DNA from: Pseudomonas denitrificans (nom. rej.)
GTDB lineage: Bacteria; Pseudomonadota; Gammaproteobacteria; Pseudomonadales; Pseudomonadaceae
Reading direction: 5' to 3'
Assembly (NCBI RefSeq): GCF_008807415.1
Contig: NZ_CP043626.1
Span: 372,001-436,000 of the forward strand
Length of the DNA: 64,000 bases
Of the stretch, positions 47,689-58,418 are shown piece after piece (the stretch's first letter is position 1; each line of letters starts with the position of its first letter). The notes below the pieces were generated by a model. The model saw nothing but the letters and a program-made list of their open reading frames with translations, was not told where the DNA came from and searched no databases. Position numbers and translations under genes: made by a program.

Positions 47689-48785
47689 TGAGCGACGCTG
47701 ACCAGCTCAAGGCTTTGCGCGTACGCATCGACAGCCTCGACGAGAAGATCCTCGAGCTGATCAGCGAACGCGCCCGCTGCGCCACCGATGTGGCGCGCGT
47801 GAAGATGGCCGCCCTGCCCGAAGGCGAGAAGCCGGTGTTCTACCGGCCCGAGCGCGAGGCGTGGGTGCTCAAGCACATCATGGAGCTGAACAAGGGCCCG
47901 CTGGACAACGAGGAAGTCGCTCGTCTGTTCCGCGAGATCATGTCCTCCTGCCTGGCCCTGGAACAGCCGCTGAAAGTGGCCTACCTCGGCCCGGAAGGCA
48001 CCTTCACCCAGGCCGCGGCGCTCAAGCACTTCGGCCATGCGGTGATCAGCACGCCGATGGCGGCTATTGACGAAGTGTTCCGCGAAGTCGCCGCCGGTGC
48101 GGTGAACTTCGGCGTGGTGCCGGTGGAAAACTCCACCGAGGGTGCGGTCAACCACACCCTCGACAGCTTCCTCGAGCACGACATGGTGATCTGCGGCGAG
48201 GTGGAGCTGCGCATCCACCACCACCTGCTGGTGGGCGAGAACACCAAGACCAGCAACATCACCCGCATTTACTCCCACGCCCAGTCCCTGGCCCAGTGCC
48301 GCAAGTGGCTGGACGCGCACTACCCGAACGTCGAGCGCGTGGCGGTTTCCAGCAACGCCGACGCTGCCAAGCGGGTAAAGAGCGAGTGGAACAGCGCCGC
48401 GATTGCCGGCGACATGGCCGCCAGCCTGTATGGCCTGGACAAGCTGCACGAGAAGATCGAGGACCGCCCGGACAACTCCACGCGCTTCCTCATGATCGGC
48501 AACCAGGAAGTGCCGCCCACCGGCGACGACAAGACCTCCATCATCGTCTCCATGCGCAACAAGCCGGGCGCACTGCACGAGCTGCTGGTGCCGTTCCACA
48601 ACAACGGCATCGACCTGACCCGCATCGAGACCCGCCCGTCGCGCAGCGGCAAGTGGACCTACGTGTTCTTCATCGACTTCGTCGGCCACCACAAGGATCC
48701 GCTGATCAAGGATGTGCTGGAGAAGATCAACAGCGAAGCGGTTGCTCTGAAGGTGCTGGGCTCGTACCCCAAGGCCGTGCTTTGA
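47688..48785 (+). CDS. pheA: Bifunctional chorismate mutase / prephenate dehydratase (P-protein)
   Basis: A 365-aa enzyme for the last steps to phenylpyruvate. The chorismate mutase domain fills about residues 1-90, the dehydratase about 95-275 ([35 protein letters not shown]) and an ACT regulatory domain the rest ([20 protein letters not shown]), which binds phenylalanine for feedback inhibition. Coupled to serC and followed one base later by the cysC-like gene. Confidence 0.96.
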   Translation: MSDADQLKALRVRIDSLDEKILELISERARCATDVARVKMAALPEGEKPVFYRPEREAWVLKHIMELNKGPLDNEEVARLFREIMSSCLALEQPLKVAYLGPEGTFTQAAALKHFGHAVISTPMAAIDEVFREVAAGAVNFGVVPVENSTEGAVNHTLDSFLEHDMVICGEVELRIHHHLLVGENTKTSNITRIYSHAQSLAQCRKWLDAHYPNVERVAVSSNADAAKRVKSEWNSAAIAGDMAASLYGLDKLHEKIEDRPDNSTRFLMIGNQEVPPTGDDKTSIIVSMRNKPGALHELLVPFHNNGIDLTRIETRPSRSGKWTYVFFIDFVGHHKDPLIKDVLEKINSEAVALKVLGSYPKAVL

Positions 48786-48786
48786 C

Positions 48787-49380
48787 ATGGAGCGAAACGC
48801 CCGTCGGCGGTCGCCAATGGTCGACTGTGCGGGGCGCGCAAGGCTGATGGCCCAGCGCCCTGGCATGGTATGGCTGACAGGGCTGAGCGGCTCCGGCAAG
48901 TCGACGCTGGCCGAAGCTCTCGAACAGCGACTGCATGCCGCCGGGCGGCATACCTACCTGCTGGATGGCGACATCCTCCGTCAGGGGCTGAATCGGGATC
49001 TGGGGTTCAGTGCCGAAGACCGCAGCGAAAATATTCGCCGGGTTGGCGAGGTGGGTGCGCTGATGGTGGATGCCGGGCTTATCACCATCGCTGCATTCAT
49101 CTCACCGTTCCGTGCGGACCGCGATCGAGTCCGCCAGCTGTTGCCGGAGCGCTTTATCGAGGTTCATGTCTCCACGCCGCTGGAAGTGTGTGAGGAGCGG
49201 GATCCCAAAGGGCTCTACCGCAAGGCGCGAGCCGGTGAACTCAAGGGGTTCACCGGCATAGATGCTCCGTTTGAGGCGCCGCTGGCCGCCGAAGTGAGCA
49301 TCGATACCTCCGTGCTGTCGGTAGAGGAATCTGTCCACCGTATCTGCGATTACATGGCTGCCGCCGGTTACATCGGGTAA
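48787..49380 (+). CDS. cysC: Adenylylsulfate kinase (CysC), inserted in the aromatic amino acid operon
   Basis: A 197-aa APS kinase that makes PAPS from adenylylsulfate. It has the P-loop [32 protein letters not shown] with the ENIRRVGEV motif, [15 protein letters not shown] and [14 protein letters not shown], so the fold is complete. The N-terminus is short compared with usual CysC, and the start is uncertain: ATG 48787 is one base from the pheA stop, but ATG 48847 has a better AAGG site. APS kinase is not part of aromatic synthesis, and P. aeruginosa, as I recall, lacks a gene here, so this is an insertion. Confidence 0.88.
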   Translation: MERNARRRSPMVDCAGRARLMAQRPGMVWLTGLSGSGKSTLAEALEQRLHAAGRHTYLLDGDILRQGLNRDLGFSAEDRSENIRRVGEVGALMVDAGLITIAAFISPFRADRDRVRQLLPERFIEVHVSTPLEVCEERDPKGLYRKARAGELKGFTGIDAPFEAPLAAEVSIDTSVLSVEESVHRICDYMAAAGYIG

Positions 49381-49411
49381 ATCTGCGCGGTCCCAGTCGA
49401 GAGAGATGTCC

Positions 49412-50524
49412 ATGAGCTGTGATTTCCTTGCCCTGGCCCAACCGGGCGTGCAGAAGCTTTCCCCCTACGTCCCCGGCAAGCCGGTCGATGAACTGGCCCG
49501 CGAGCTGAAGCTCGACCCCGCCGGCATCGTCAAGCTGGCCAGCAACGAGAACCCGCTGGGCCCGAGCCCGAAGGTCCTCGAGGCCATCCGTGCCGAACTG
49601 ACCGAACTGACCCGCTATCCCGACGGTAACGGCTTCGAGCTGAAGTCCCGCCTCGCCGCTCGCTGCGGCGTAGAGACTGCGCAGGTCACCCTGGGCAACG
49701 GCTCCAACGATATTCTCGACCTGGTTGCCCGCGCCTACCTCGCGCCCGGCCTGAACGCCGTGTTCAGCCAGTACGCCTTCGCCGTCTACCCGATCTCCAC
49801 CCAGGCCGTCGGTGCCCAGGGCAAGGTCGTGCCGGCGAAAGACTGGGGCCATGACCTGGAAGCCATGCTGGCGGCCATCGACGCCAACACCCGCGTGGTC
49901 TTCATCGCCAACCCGAACAACCCCACCGGTACCTGGTTCGGCCCGGACGCGCTGGAGCGCTTCCTGTCGCAGGTTCCGGAAAGCGTCCTGGTGGTGCTCG
50001 ACGAGGCGTACATCGAGTACGCCGAAGGCGAGGAACTGCCGGACGGCCTGAAGTACCTGGCCCGCTACCCGAACCTGCTGGTCTCGCGTACCTTCTCCAA
50101 GGCCTACGGCCTGGCGTCGTTGCGCGTCGGCTACGCGATCTCCTCGGCGCAGGTCGCCGACGTGCTCAACCGCGTGCGCCAGCCGTTCAACGTCAACAGC
50201 CTGGCCCTGGCCGCCGCCTGCGCCGCGCTGGATGACGCGCAGTACCTGGCAGAAGGCAAGCGCATCAACGACGAAGGCATGGCTCAACTGGAAAGCGGCC
50301 TGCGCGCGCTGGACCTGCAATGGATCCCCTCCAAGGGCAACTTCATCGCCGTGGACCTCAAGCGCGATGCGGGCCCGGTCTACCAGGCCCTGCTCGCCGA
50401 GGGCGTGATCGTCCGTCCGGTGGGCGGCTACGGCATGCCGCAGCACCTGCGCATCTCCATCGGCCTGCCGACCGAGAACGCCCGCTTCCTTGACGCGCTG
50501 GCCAAGGTGCTCGCCCGTGCCTGA
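49412..50524 (+). CDS. hisC2: Histidinol-phosphate / aromatic aminotransferase HisC2
   Basis: A 370-aa PLP aminotransferase of the HisC family. KLASNENPLGPSP (about 45), ANPNNPTGTWFGP and the PLP lysine in RTFSKAYGLASLRVGYA are complete. In pseudomonads this operon copy works as an imidazole-acetol-phosphate or aromatic (tyrosine/phenylalanine) aminotransferase. ATG 49412 follows GAGAGATG; ATG 49406 is two codons longer. Its end overlaps the tyrA:aroA start by eight bases. Confidence 0.93.
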   Translation: MSCDFLALAQPGVQKLSPYVPGKPVDELARELKLDPAGIVKLASNENPLGPSPKVLEAIRAELTELTRYPDGNGFELKSRLAARCGVETAQVTLGNGSNDILDLVARAYLAPGLNAVFSQYAFAVYPISTQAVGAQGKVVPAKDWGHDLEAMLAAIDANTRVVFIANPNNPTGTWFGPDALERFLSQVPESVLVVLDEAYIEYAEGEELPDGLKYLARYPNLLVSRTFSKAYGLASLRVGYAISSAQVADVLNRVRQPFNVNSLALAAACAALDDAQYLAEGKRINDEGMAQLESGLRALDLQWIPSKGNFIAVDLKRDAGPVYQALLAEGVIVRPVGGYGMPQHLRISIGLPTENARFLDALAKVLARA

Positions 50525-52742
50525 TGTCCAGTCGCACAAGCTGCGCCGCCTGGTGGTGGTGGGGCTCGGCCTGATCGGTGGCTCCTTCGCCAAGGGTATC
50601 CGCGAGAAAGGCCTGTTCGAGGAAGTGGTCGGTGTCGACCGTGACCCGCAGACCCGTCGCCTGGCGGTGGAGCTGGGCGTGGTTGATCGCTGCGAGGAAA
50701 GCCTTGCCGTCGGTTGCCGCGACGCCGACGTGATCCAGCTCGCCGTGCCGATCCTGGCCATGGAGAAGGTCCTTGGCGAACTCGCGGGCCTCGACATCGG
50801 CAACGCGATTCTTACCGACGTCGGCAGCGCCAAGGGCAACGTGGTGCGCGCCGCGAAAGCAGTGTTCGGTGGCATGCCGGCGCGCTTCGTCCCTGGCCAT
50901 CCCATCGCCGGTTCCGAGCAGAGCGGGGTGGAGGCGGCCAACGCGAAACTGTTCCGCCGTCATAAAGTCATCCTCACTCCACTGGATAATGCCGACGCGG
51001 ACGCGATCCAGTGCGTCGAGAGCCTCTGGCGCGAGCTGGGTGCGGATGTCGAGCAGATGGCCGTCGAGCACCACGACGAAGTCCTCGCTGCCACCAGCCA
51101 CCTGCCGCACCTGCTGGCTTTCACGCTGGTCGACTCGCTGGCCAAACGCAGCGAGAATCTGGAAATCTTCCGCTACGCCGCTGGCGGCTTCCGCGACTTC
51201 ACGCGGATTGCCGGCAGCGACCCGGTGATGTGGCACGACATCTTCCTCGCCAACCGCGAGGCGGTGCTGCGCATCCTCGACGTATTCCGTGACGACCTCG
51301 ATGATCTGCGCGAGGCCGTCGACAAAGGGGACGGGCAACAACTGATGGGCGTCTTTACCCGCGCCCGCGTTGCCCGCGAGCATTTCAGCAAAATCCTGGC
51401 CCGTCGGGCCTATGTGGACGCCATGCACAACAATGACCTGATTTTCCTGGCCCAGCCGGGTGGCCGCCTTTCCGGACGTGTTCGCGTACCGGGCGACAAG
51501 TCCATTTCCCACCGCTCGATCATGCTCGGCTCCCTCGCCGAAGGCACGACCGAGGTGCAAGGCTTCCTCGAGGGTGAAGATGCCCTCGCCACCATCCAGG
51601 CGTTCCGCGACATGGGCGTGGTCATCGAAGGCCCGCACCACGGCCGCGTGACCGTTCACGGCGTTGGCCTGCACGGCCTGAAGACTCCGCCCGGCCCGAT
51701 CTACCTGGGCAACTCCGGCACCTCGATGCGTCTGCTCAGTGGCCTGCTCGCCGCCCAGCCGTTCGACACCACCCTGACCGGTGATGCCTCGCTGTCCAAG
51801 CGCCCGATGAACCGCGTCGCCAAACCGCTGCGTGAAATGGGGGCGGTGATCGAGACCGGCCCCGAAGGCCGTCCGCCGCTGACCATCCGTGGCGGCCAGA
51901 AACTCACCGGCATGCACTACGACATGCCGATGGCCAGCGCCCAGGTGAAGTCCTGCCTGCTGCTCGCCGGCCTCTATGCCGCTGGCGAAACCTCCACCAC
52001 CGAGCCGGCCCCGACCCGCGACCATACCGAGCGCATGCTGCGCGGCTTCGGCTACCCGGTCGACGTCGAAGGCGCCACCGCCCGCGTCGAGTCCGGCCAC
52101 AAGCTCAGCGCCACCTCCATCGAAGTGCCGGCCGATATTTCCTCGGCGGCCTTCTTCCTGGTCGCCGCGAGCATCGCCGAAGGTTCCGATCTGACCCTGG
52201 AGCACGTCGGCATCAACCCGACCCGCACCGGCGTCATCGACATCCTCAAGCTCATGGGCGCCGACATCACCCTGGAAAACCAGCGTGAAGTGGGCGGCGA
52301 GCCGGTTGCCGACATCCGCGTGCGTTCGGCGCAGCTTAAAGGCATCGATATCCCCGAAGACCTGGTGCCGCTGGCTATCGACGAATTCCCGGTACTCTTC
52401 GTTGCCGCCGCCAACGCGGAGGGCCGAACCGTGCTGCGCGGCGCGGAAGAGCTGCGGGTGAAGGAGTCCGACCGCATCCAGGTCATGGCCGACGGCCTGC
52501 TGGCCCTGGGCGTGAAGTGCGAGCCGACCCCGGACGGCATCATCATCGACGGCGGCAGCTACGGCGGCGGCGAAGTCTGGAGCCACGGCGACCATCGCAT
52601 CGCCATGTCCTTCAGCGTGGCCTCCCTGCGCGCCGGCGCGCCGATCCGCATCCACGACTGTGCCAACGTCGCGACCTCCTTCCCGAACTTCCTCGGGCTG
52701 GCGTCCGGTGCAGGCATCCGTGTTGCCGAGGAGAAGAACTGA
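50517..52742 (+). CDS. aroA: Fused cyclohexadienyl/prephenate dehydrogenase (TyrA) and EPSP synthase (AroA)
   Basis: A 741-aa bifunctional protein. Residues about 1-300 are TyrA: Rossmann [31 protein letters not shown] and HLPHLLAF, making tyrosine from prephenate or arogenate. From about 313 it is Aro[21 protein letters not shown] and [14 protein letters not shown], the shikimate-pathway step inhibited by glyphosate. The fusion is typical of pseudomonads. GTG 50517 sits inside the hisC2 end; the stop overlaps the cmk ATG. One mRNA with serC-pheA-cysC-hisC2 is expected. Confidence 0.95.
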   Translation: MPDVQSHKLRRLVVVGLGLIGGSFAKGIREKGLFEEVVGVDRDPQTRRLAVELGVVDRCEESLAVGCRDADVIQLAVPILAMEKVLGELAGLDIGNAILTDVGSAKGNVVRAAKAVFGGMPARFVPGHPIAGSEQSGVEAANAKLFRRHKVILTPLDNADADAIQCVESLWRELGADVEQMAVEHHDEVLAATSHLPHLLAFTLVDSLAKRSENLEIFRYAAGGFRDFTRIAGSDPVMWHDIFLANREAVLRILDVFRDDLDDLREAVDKGDGQQLMGVFTRARVAREHFSKILARRAYVDAMHNNDLIFLAQPGGRLSGRVRVPGDKSISHRSIMLGSLAEGTTEVQGFLEGEDALATIQAFRDMGVVIEGPHHGRVTVHGVGLHGLKTPPGPIYLGNSGTSMRLLSGLLAAQPFDTTLTGDASLSKRPMNRVAKPLREMGAVIETGPEGRPPLTIRGGQKLTGMHYDMPMASAQVKSCLLLAGLYAAGETSTTEPAPTRDHTERMLRGFGYPVDVEGATARVESGHKLSATSIEVPADISSAAFFLVAASIAEGSDLTLEHVGINPTRTGVIDILKLMGADITLENQREVGGEPVADIRVRSAQLKGIDIPEDLVPLAIDEFPVLFVAAANAEGRTVLRGAEELRVKESDRIQVMADGLLALGVKCEPTPDGIIIDGGSYGGGEVWSHGDHRIAMSFSVASLRAGAPIRIHDCANVATSFPNFLGLASGAGIRVAEEKN

Positions 52743-53431
52743 TGAACGGCGAATGGCCGGTCCTCGCCATCGACGGCCCCAGTGGCTCGGGCAAGGGCAC
52801 CGTCGCTGGTCTGCTGGCCAAGCGTCTGGGCTGGAACCTGCTGGACTCCGGTGCACTGTATCGCCTGCTGGCGTTCGCCGCCGGTAACCACGGCATCGAC
52901 CTGACCAATGAGGAAGCCCTCAAGGTCCTCGCCGCGCACCTGGACGTGCAGTTCACCCACGCCAAGGGCGGGCAGGGCCAGCACATCATCCTCGAAGGCG
53001 AAGACGTCACCGACGTGATCCGTACCGAGCAGGTCGGCGCCGGCGCCTCGCAGGTTGCCGCGCTGCCGGCGGTCCGCGATGCGCTGCTGCAACGCCAGCG
53101 TGCTTTCCTCGAAGCGCCAGGGCTGGTGGCCGATGGTCGCGACATGGGCACCGTGGTCTTCCCCAGCGCTCCGCTGAAGATTTTCCTCACCGCTTCCGCC
53201 GAGGAACGCGCCCGTCGCCGCTACCTGCAACTCAAGGGCAAGGGCATCGACAGCGACCAGGCGCAACTGGCCGAGGAAATCAGCGCCCGTGACGAGCGCG
53301 ACAGCCAGCGTGCCGTCGCCCCGCTCAAGCCTGCCGAAGGCGCCATCCTGGTGGACTCCACCTCGATGAGTATCGACGAGGTGGTGGAGAGCATCCTCGC
53401 CGAGGTATCGCGGCTGGGTCTGGCCGACTAG
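52742..53431 (+). CDS. cmk: Cytidylate kinase
   Basis: A 229-aa kinase that phosphorylates CMP and dCMP. P-loop [29 protein letters not shown] and [20 protein letters not shown] are intact. It ends the operon, with ATG overlapping the aroA stop, and is followed by a terminator before rpsA. Confidence 0.97.
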   Translation: MNGEWPVLAIDGPSGSGKGTVAGLLAKRLGWNLLDSGALYRLLAFAAGNHGIDLTNEEALKVLAAHLDVQFTHAKGGQGQHIILEGEDVTDVIRTEQVGAGASQVAALPAVRDALLQRQRAFLEAPGLVADGRDMGTVVFPSAPLKIFLTASAEERARRRYLQLKGKGIDSDQAQLAEEISARDERDSQRAVAPLKPAEGAILVDSTSMSIDEVVESILAEVSRLGLAD

Positions 53432-53447
53432 TCGATCGGGAAACGAA

Positions 53448-53474
53448 AATCCCCGGCCATGCCGGGGATTTTTC
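53448..53474 (+). terminator. Rho-independent terminator of the serC-cmk operon
   Basis: AATCCCCGGC (53448-53457) pairs with GCCGGGGATT (53461-53470) around CAT, then T-rich sequence. Confidence 0.92.
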
Positions 53475-53827
53475 TTTTCGGGTAAGGACGTCCGCAGGAG
53501 GGATCTGACGGGCGGTTCTCCCAATTCCCGAGGCTGGGCGAAAATGAAGAGGTGAGGCTGGAGCCGCGAAGAGCGTTGGAAACCGGGAGCGCCGATTGAC
53601 GCAATCGGGATCCGTTGCTACCATTCCAGACCTTATATCGGGAGGGTTTCGCCCATATCGAGCGAAACGTTCCCTTAAAATCTGAATGTGGAGCATCCGT
53701 TTCGGCGGGTGCAACAGGGGGCCGGCGGGATACCAGTCTTGATCCCGCTGGCTTCTTTTTCATCACTTGACCGTGTCTGCTGGTGGCGCGGAATCGGGCT
53801 TACAAGCCTTTGACTACAGGTATAGAC
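53475..53827 (+). other. rpsA 5' leader region
   Basis: About 350 bases without a gene between the cmk terminator and rpsA. It contains the predicted promoter at 53596-53624 and then roughly 200 bases of untranslated leader. A long leader fits autogenous translational control of S1 known in E. coli; I did not find a clear shared fold with the E. coli leader by eye. Confidence 0.5.
53596..53624 (+). promoter_or_regulatory. Predicted sigma70 promoter of rpsA
   Basis: TTGACG (53596-53601), exactly 17 bases, then TACCAT (53619-53624). A strong -35 match with a fair -10. Located upstream of the rpsA leader. Confidence 0.6.
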
Positions 53828-55510
53828 ATGAGCGAAAGCTTCGCAGAACTCTTTGAAGAAAGTCTGAAATCCCTCGACATGCAGCCGGGTGCAATCATCA
53901 CCGGCATCGTGGTCGACATCGATGGTGACTGGGTCACCGTCCATGCCGGTCTGAAATCCGAGGGCGTCATCCCGGTCGAGCAGTTCTACAACGAACAGGG
54001 CGAGCTGACCATCAATGTGGGTGACGAAGTCCACGTTGCGCTGGACGCGGTAGAAGATGGCTTTGGTGAAACCAAGCTGTCCCGCGAAAAAGCCAAGCGT
54101 GCCGAGAGCTGGATCGTTCTGGAAGCTGCTTTCTCTGCCGACGAAGTGGTCAAAGGCGTCATCAACGGCAAGGTCAAGGGTGGCTTCACCGTCGACGTCA
54201 ACGGCATCCGTGCGTTCCTGCCGGGTTCGCTGGTCGACGTGCGTCCGGTGCGTGACACCACTCACCTGGAAGGCAAAGAGCTCGAGTTCAAGGTCATCAA
54301 GCTGGACCAGAAGCGCAACAACGTTGTCGTTTCCCGTCGCAGCGTCCTGGAAGCCGAAAACAGCGCCGAGCGCGAAGCTCTGCTGGAATCGCTGCAGGAA
54401 GGCCAGCAGGTCAAAGGTATCGTCAAGAACCTCACCGACTACGGTGCGTTCGTTGACCTGGGCGGCGTCGATGGTCTGCTGCACATCACCGACATGGCCT
54501 GGAAGCGTATCAAGCATCCGTCGGAAATCGTCAACGTTGGCGACGAGATCGATGTCAAGGTTCTGAAGTTCGACCGCGAGCGCAACCGCGTATCCCTGGG
54601 CCTGAAGCAACTGGGCGAAGACCCATGGGTTGCCATCAAAGCCCGTTACCCGGAAGGCACCCGCGTTACCGCGCGCGTCACCAACCTCACCGACTACGGC
54701 TGCTTCGCCGAGCTGGAAGAGGGCGTGGAAGGCCTGGTACACGTCTCCGAAATGGACTGGACCAACAAGAACATCCACCCGTCGAAAGTCGTTCAGGTTG
54801 GCGACGAAGTGGAAGTTCAGGTTCTGGACATCGACGAAGAGCGTCGTCGTATCTCCCTGGGCATCAAGCAGTGCAAGTCCAACCCGTGGGAAGACTTCTC
54901 TGGCCGCTTCAACAAGGGCGACAAGATCTCCGGCACCATCAAGTCGATCACCGATTTCGGTATCTTCATCGGCCTGGAAGGCGGCATCGACGGTCTGGTT
55001 CACCTGTCCGACATCTCCTGGAACGAAGTTGGCGAAGAAGCCGTTCGCCGCTTCAAGAAGGGCGACGAGCTGGAAACCGTCATCCTCTCCGTTGATCCGG
55101 AGCGTGAGCGCATCTCCCTGGGCATCAAGCAGCTGGAAGACGATCCGTTCTCCAACTACGCCTCGCTCAACGAGAAAGGCACCATCGTTCGCGGCACCGT
55201 GAAAGAAGTCGATGCCAAAGGCGCTGTCATCAGCCTGGGCGGCGAAATCGAAGGCGTTCTGAAAGCCTCCGAAATCAGCCGTGACCGCGTTGAAGACGCT
55301 CGCAACGTTCTGAAAGAAGGCGAAGAAGTCGAAGCCAAGATCATCAGCATCGACCGTAAGAGCCGCGTCATCTCCCTCTCCATCAAGTCGAAAGACGTTG
55401 ATGACGAGAAGGATGCGATGAAAGAACTGCGCACCAAGCAAGACGTAGAAAACACTGGTCCGACCACCATCGGTGATCTGATCCGTGCTCAGATGGAGAA
55501 CCAGGGCTAA
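53828..55510 (+). CDS. rpsA: 30S ribosomal protein S1
   Basis: A 560-aa RNA-binding protein with six S1 repeats. The first two bind the ribosome and the last four bind mRNA; repeats are recognisable from recurring motifs such as [40 protein letters not shown] and [23 protein letters not shown] 53828 gives [13 protein letters not shown]; upstream codons are not used. ihfB, which follows rpsA in P. aeruginosa as I recall, is absent here. Confidence 0.98.
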   Translation: MSESFAELFEESLKSLDMQPGAIITGIVVDIDGDWVTVHAGLKSEGVIPVEQFYNEQGELTINVGDEVHVALDAVEDGFGETKLSREKAKRAESWIVLEAAFSADEVVKGVINGKVKGGFTVDVNGIRAFLPGSLVDVRPVRDTTHLEGKELEFKVIKLDQKRNNVVVSRRSVLEAENSAEREALLESLQEGQQVKGIVKNLTDYGAFVDLGGVDGLLHITDMAWKRIKHPSEIVNVGDEIDVKVLKFDRERNRVSLGLKQLGEDPWVAIKARYPEGTRVTARVTNLTDYGCFAELEEGVEGLVHVSEMDWTNKNIHPSKVVQVGDEVEVQVLDIDEERRRISLGIKQCKSNPWEDFSGRFNKGDKISGTIKSITDFGIFIGLEGGIDGLVHLSDISWNEVGEEAVRRFKKGDELETVILSVDPERERISLGIKQLEDDPFSNYASLNEKGTIVRGTVKEVDAKGAVISLGGEIEGVLKASEISRDRVEDARNVLKEGEEVEAKIISIDRKSRVISLSIKSKDVDDEKDAMKELRTKQDVENTGPTTIGDLIRAQMENQG

Positions 55511-55535
55511 TCCCTGATTCACCATCCAAGGAAAA

Positions 55536-55558
55536 GGGCGACTTCGGTCGCCCTTTTT
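55536..55558 (+). terminator. Rho-independent terminator of rpsA
   Basis: GGGCGAC (55536-55542) pairs with GTCGCCC (55547-55553) with a TTCG tetraloop, followed by five T. Confidence 0.95.
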
Positions 55559-55650
55559 CGTTTCTGCCTTTCCTTGGGCGCGGGCGCGCAGTGCTTTCTC
55601 TACGTTGAGACTGGCGCTATGTTGCCTGCCCCGTTCCGGTCGCCTTTTCC

Positions 55651-56520
55651 ATGCCTTACCTGCTATTTGTCACCGTCCTCTGGGCGTTCTCCTTCAGCCT
55701 GATCGGCGAGTACCTTGCCGGGCAGGTCGACAGCTATTTCGCCGTGCTGACCCGCGTGGTGCTGGCCGGCCTGGTGTTCCTGCCGTTGACCCGCTGGCGC
55801 GGCGTCGAACCGCGCTTCATCGCTGGCGTGATGCTGGCGGGCGCGCTGCAATTCGGCATTACCTACGTCTGCCTGTACCAGAGCTTCCGCGTGCTGACGG
55901 TGCCGGAAGTATTGCTGTTCACTGTGCTGACCCCGCTGCACGTGGCGCTGATCGATGACGCACTGAACCGCCGCTTCAACGCCTGGGCGCTGCTGGCAGC
56001 CGCCGTGGCGGTGCTCGGCGCCGGGATCATTCGCTACGACGGCGTCAGCGGCGACTACATCCAGGGCTTCCTGCTGCTGCAACTGGCCAACGCGACTTTT
56101 GCCGCGGGGCAGGTGTTCTACAAGCACCTGGTGCAGCGCTATCCCTCGGATATCCCGCAGTACCGCCGCTTCGGTTACTTCTTCGTCGGCGCGCTGCTGA
56201 TTGCGCTGCCGGGCTGGCTGCTCTTCGGCAACCCACAGAAGTTGCCAACCACCGACCTGCAATGGGGCGTGCTGGTGTGGATGGGCCTGCTGGCCACTGC
56301 GCTGGGGCAGTTCTGGTGGAACAAGGGCGGCACGCTGGTGGATGCCGGTACGCTCGCGGTGATGAACAATCTGCACGTACCGGTGGGGCTGCTGATCAAC
56401 CTGCTGATCTGGAACGAAGCCGCCGACCTGCCGCGCCTGGCGCTGGGTGGTGTGGTGATCGTCGCGTCGCTGGGCGTCAACCGTTTCGGTCTGCGTCGTC
56501 AGAAGGAGCGCTTCGCATGA
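55651..56520 (+). CDS. EamA-family carboxylate/amino acid/amine transporter
   Basis: A 289-aa permease with ten helices in two EamA repeats. It belongs to the carboxylate/amino acid/amine subset: LLFVTVLWAFSFSLIGEYLA, LTRVVLAGLVFLPLTRW, ATALGQFWWNKGGTLVDAGT and the C-terminal NRFGLRRQKERFA. The substrate is not predictable. Its TGA overlaps the ATG of the RarD gene (ATGA), so the two transporters form a coupled pair. Confidence 0.85.
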   Translation: MPYLLFVTVLWAFSFSLIGEYLAGQVDSYFAVLTRVVLAGLVFLPLTRWRGVEPRFIAGVMLAGALQFGITYVCLYQSFRVLTVPEVLLFTVLTPLHVALIDDALNRRFNAWALLAAAVAVLGAGIIRYDGVSGDYIQGFLLLQLANATFAAGQVFYKHLVQRYPSDIPQYRRFGYFFVGALLIALPGWLLFGNPQKLPTTDLQWGVLVWMGLLATALGQFWWNKGGTLVDAGTLAVMNNLHVPVGLLINLLIWNEAADLPRLALGGVVIVASLGVNRFGLRRQKERFA

Positions 56521-57413
56521 ACATATCCGGACGTGGCGTAGCGCTGTCCCTGGCGTCTTCCGTGCTGTTCGTGACCCTGCCGGGTTACATCCACTCGCTG
56601 GAGCCGCTGACCAGCATCCAGGTGATTGCGCACCGGGTCGTCTGGTCGATTCCCATGGTCCTGCTGCTGGTGCTGTTCACCCGCCAGGGTGGCGTGCTGC
56701 GCGACGCAGGCCGGCGCCTGCTGCGTGAACCGTGGCTGCTGGCGTGCTTCCCGCTGACGGCGGCGATGATGCTGATCCAGTGGGGTGTGTTCATCTGGGC
56801 GCCCATGGTCGGGCGTACGCTGGAGCTGTCGCTGGGCTATTTCCTGCTGCCGCTGACCATGGTGCTGTGCGGTCGGGTGTTCTACGGCGAACGCCTGACC
56901 ACGCTGCAGGCCATCGCCGTTGCCTTCGCGCTGGCGGGCGTGCTGCACGAACTCTGGCTGACCCGCGCATTCTCCTGGTTCACCCTGATCACTGCGCTGG
57001 GCTATCCGCCGTACTTCATGCTGCGCCGCAAGATGGCGGTGGATTCGCTGTCGGGCTTCGTCTTCGAGATGATCGTGCTGCTGCCGTTCGCCCTGGCGAC
57101 CCTGTGGATAACCGATAGCGGCAAGGTGCTGGAGGAGGTGCCGCGCCTGTGGGTGCTGTTGCCGCTGCTGGGACTGATCAGCGCGCTGGCGTTCGGCGCG
57201 ATGATGGCCGCCAGCCGGCTGCTACCCATGGGGCTGTTCGGGATTCTGAGCTACGTCGAGCCGGTGCTGCTGTTTGCCATTGCCGTGCTGTTCCTGGGCG
57301 AGGCGTTCAACCCGGCGCAGATCTGGACCTACGGGCCGATCTGGATCGCCGTGCTGCTGACCGGTTGGGATAGCGCGCGACTCCTGCGCCGACAGGCGCG
57401 TCGCGGCCTGTAA
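56517..57413 (+). CDS. rarD: RarD-type DMT-superfamily permease
   Basis: A 298-aa ten-helix protein of the RarD family ('chloramphenicol-sensitive protein'). HRVVWSIPMVLLLVLF, LIQWGVFIWAPMVGRTLELS, LGYFLLPL and LGILSYVEPVLLFAIAVLFL-like GLFGILSYVEP are family hallmarks. Physiological substrate unknown. Coupled to the upstream EamA gene. Confidence 0.88.
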   Translation: MNISGRGVALSLASSVLFVTLPGYIHSLEPLTSIQVIAHRVVWSIPMVLLLVLFTRQGGVLRDAGRRLLREPWLLACFPLTAAMMLIQWGVFIWAPMVGRTLELSLGYFLLPLTMVLCGRVFYGERLTTLQAIAVAFALAGVLHELWLTRAFSWFTLITALGYPPYFMLRRKMAVDSLSGFVFEMIVLLPFALATLWITDSGKVLEEVPRLWVLLPLLGLISALAFGAMMAASRLLPMGLFGILSYVEPVLLFAIAVLFLGEAFNPAQIWTYGPIWIAVLLTGWDSARLLRRQARRGL

Positions 57414-57469
57414 GCGCAGGGAGAGAGAGGAGGAGCGAGCGCTCTACCGCAAGGGGAGAGCGCTCGGCG

Positions 57470-58075
57470 TCAGTCGAAGCGACCGCCGACGTCAGCCTTG
57501 GCCAGGGTTTCCGGCAGGATGCGGCGGGCAGCGGTGTAGTGCTTCTTCCAGTAGTCGCCACCGAGGTCGGAAACGCGGACCTTCTGGCCGCGACGCGGCG
57601 CGTGGACGAACTGGTTGTCGCCGACGTAGATGCCGACATGGTCGACATTGCGGCGGTTGTGGATGCGGAAGAACACCAGGTCGCCGGGCTGCAGATCATC
57701 ACGCGCCACTTTGGAGTTGCCGCGCATGCTGAACATCTGCTGCGCGGTACGCGGCAGGTCGACTTCGTCGACGTTCTGGAACACGTAGTTCACCAGGCCG
57801 CTGCAATCGAAGCCGCGCTTGGGCGACGTGCCGCCCCAGCGGTAAGGCGTACCGATCATGCTGTAGGCACGCTGGGTAACCTGGTGCGCCTCGCTCTTGG
57901 TCTGTTTGACCGGCTTGGCGTTGAAGGTCAGCAGGGCGCTGCCCTGGACCGGGACACGGAGATCAACCGGGGCGGGTTGATAGGTGCGCGTGATCTTGTA
58001 GGAGGCGGTAGCCTCGGTAGCGGCCAAAAAGGTCGCCAAGCCTATGGAAAGGCATGTCAAAAGGGTACTTCGCAT
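57470..58075 (-). CDS. NlpC/P60-family cell-wall endopeptidase
   Basis: A 201-aa exported protein with signal peptide (LTCLSIGLATFLAATEATA) and a C-terminal NlpC/P60 papain-like domain. The catalytic triad is visible as Cys91 in FDCSGLV, His146 in DHVGIY and His158 in QFVHAP. It probably cuts peptidoglycan stem peptides. There is no lipobox, so periplasmic rather than lipoprotein. The family roles are in cell-wall growth, turnover or remodelling. Confidence 0.9.
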   Translation of the reverse strand: MRSTLLTCLSIGLATFLAATEATASYKITRTYQPAPVDLRVPVQGSALLTFNAKPVKQTKSEAHQVTQRAYSMIGTPYRWGGTSPKRGFDCSGLVNYVFQNVDEVDLPRTAQQMFSMRGNSKVARDDLQPGDLVFFRIHNRRNVDHVGIYVGDNQFVHAPRRGQKVRVSDLGGDYWKKHYTAARRILPETLAKADVGGRFD

Positions 58076-58418
58076 TCGGCATGTCTTCTTGCTGGTTGAT
58101 ATCGCCCAGACTCCGCTGGATCGCCATTGTTGTCGGCGTGGTTTCCTTTGGTCCGCTCAAAAATTCCACGCATTCTGAACGACTTTTCATGACAGTTCGT
58201 ACCGTCTGTCGATTCTGACTTTTCCCTTGTGACTTGCAGGGCGCTGCGTGACATGTGCTCCGACGCATCAGTCATGGCCTGACCTTATAGCCGGAAGCCC
58301 TATAAAACGGGGCTTTCCGCCTGGCGGCAGAAAACTGGCGGGGTACTAGCCAGAAGCCAGTCGCTTAAGGCTTCTTAAGGAAAAACCCGACGAAATGCAG
58401 GTATTTGAGCTGAACGAA
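58076..58418. other. Intergenic region between NlpC/P60 and Nudix genes
   Basis: About 340 bases without a gene. The right part (near 58280-58320) can fold a GGAAGCCC/GGGGCTTTCC hairpin, and CCTTAAG-type palindromes follow near 58367-58380; these may end leftward Nudix transcripts. The left half should hold the leftward promoter of the NlpC/P60 gene. No operator or RNA gene recognised. Confidence 0.4.

Noticed and set aside
43691..52856. Very long reverse-strand open frames across gyrA, pheA and tyrA:aroA
   Set aside because: They are antisense shadows typical of high-GC genes: low-complexity composition, no family motifs, and the forward genes are certain.
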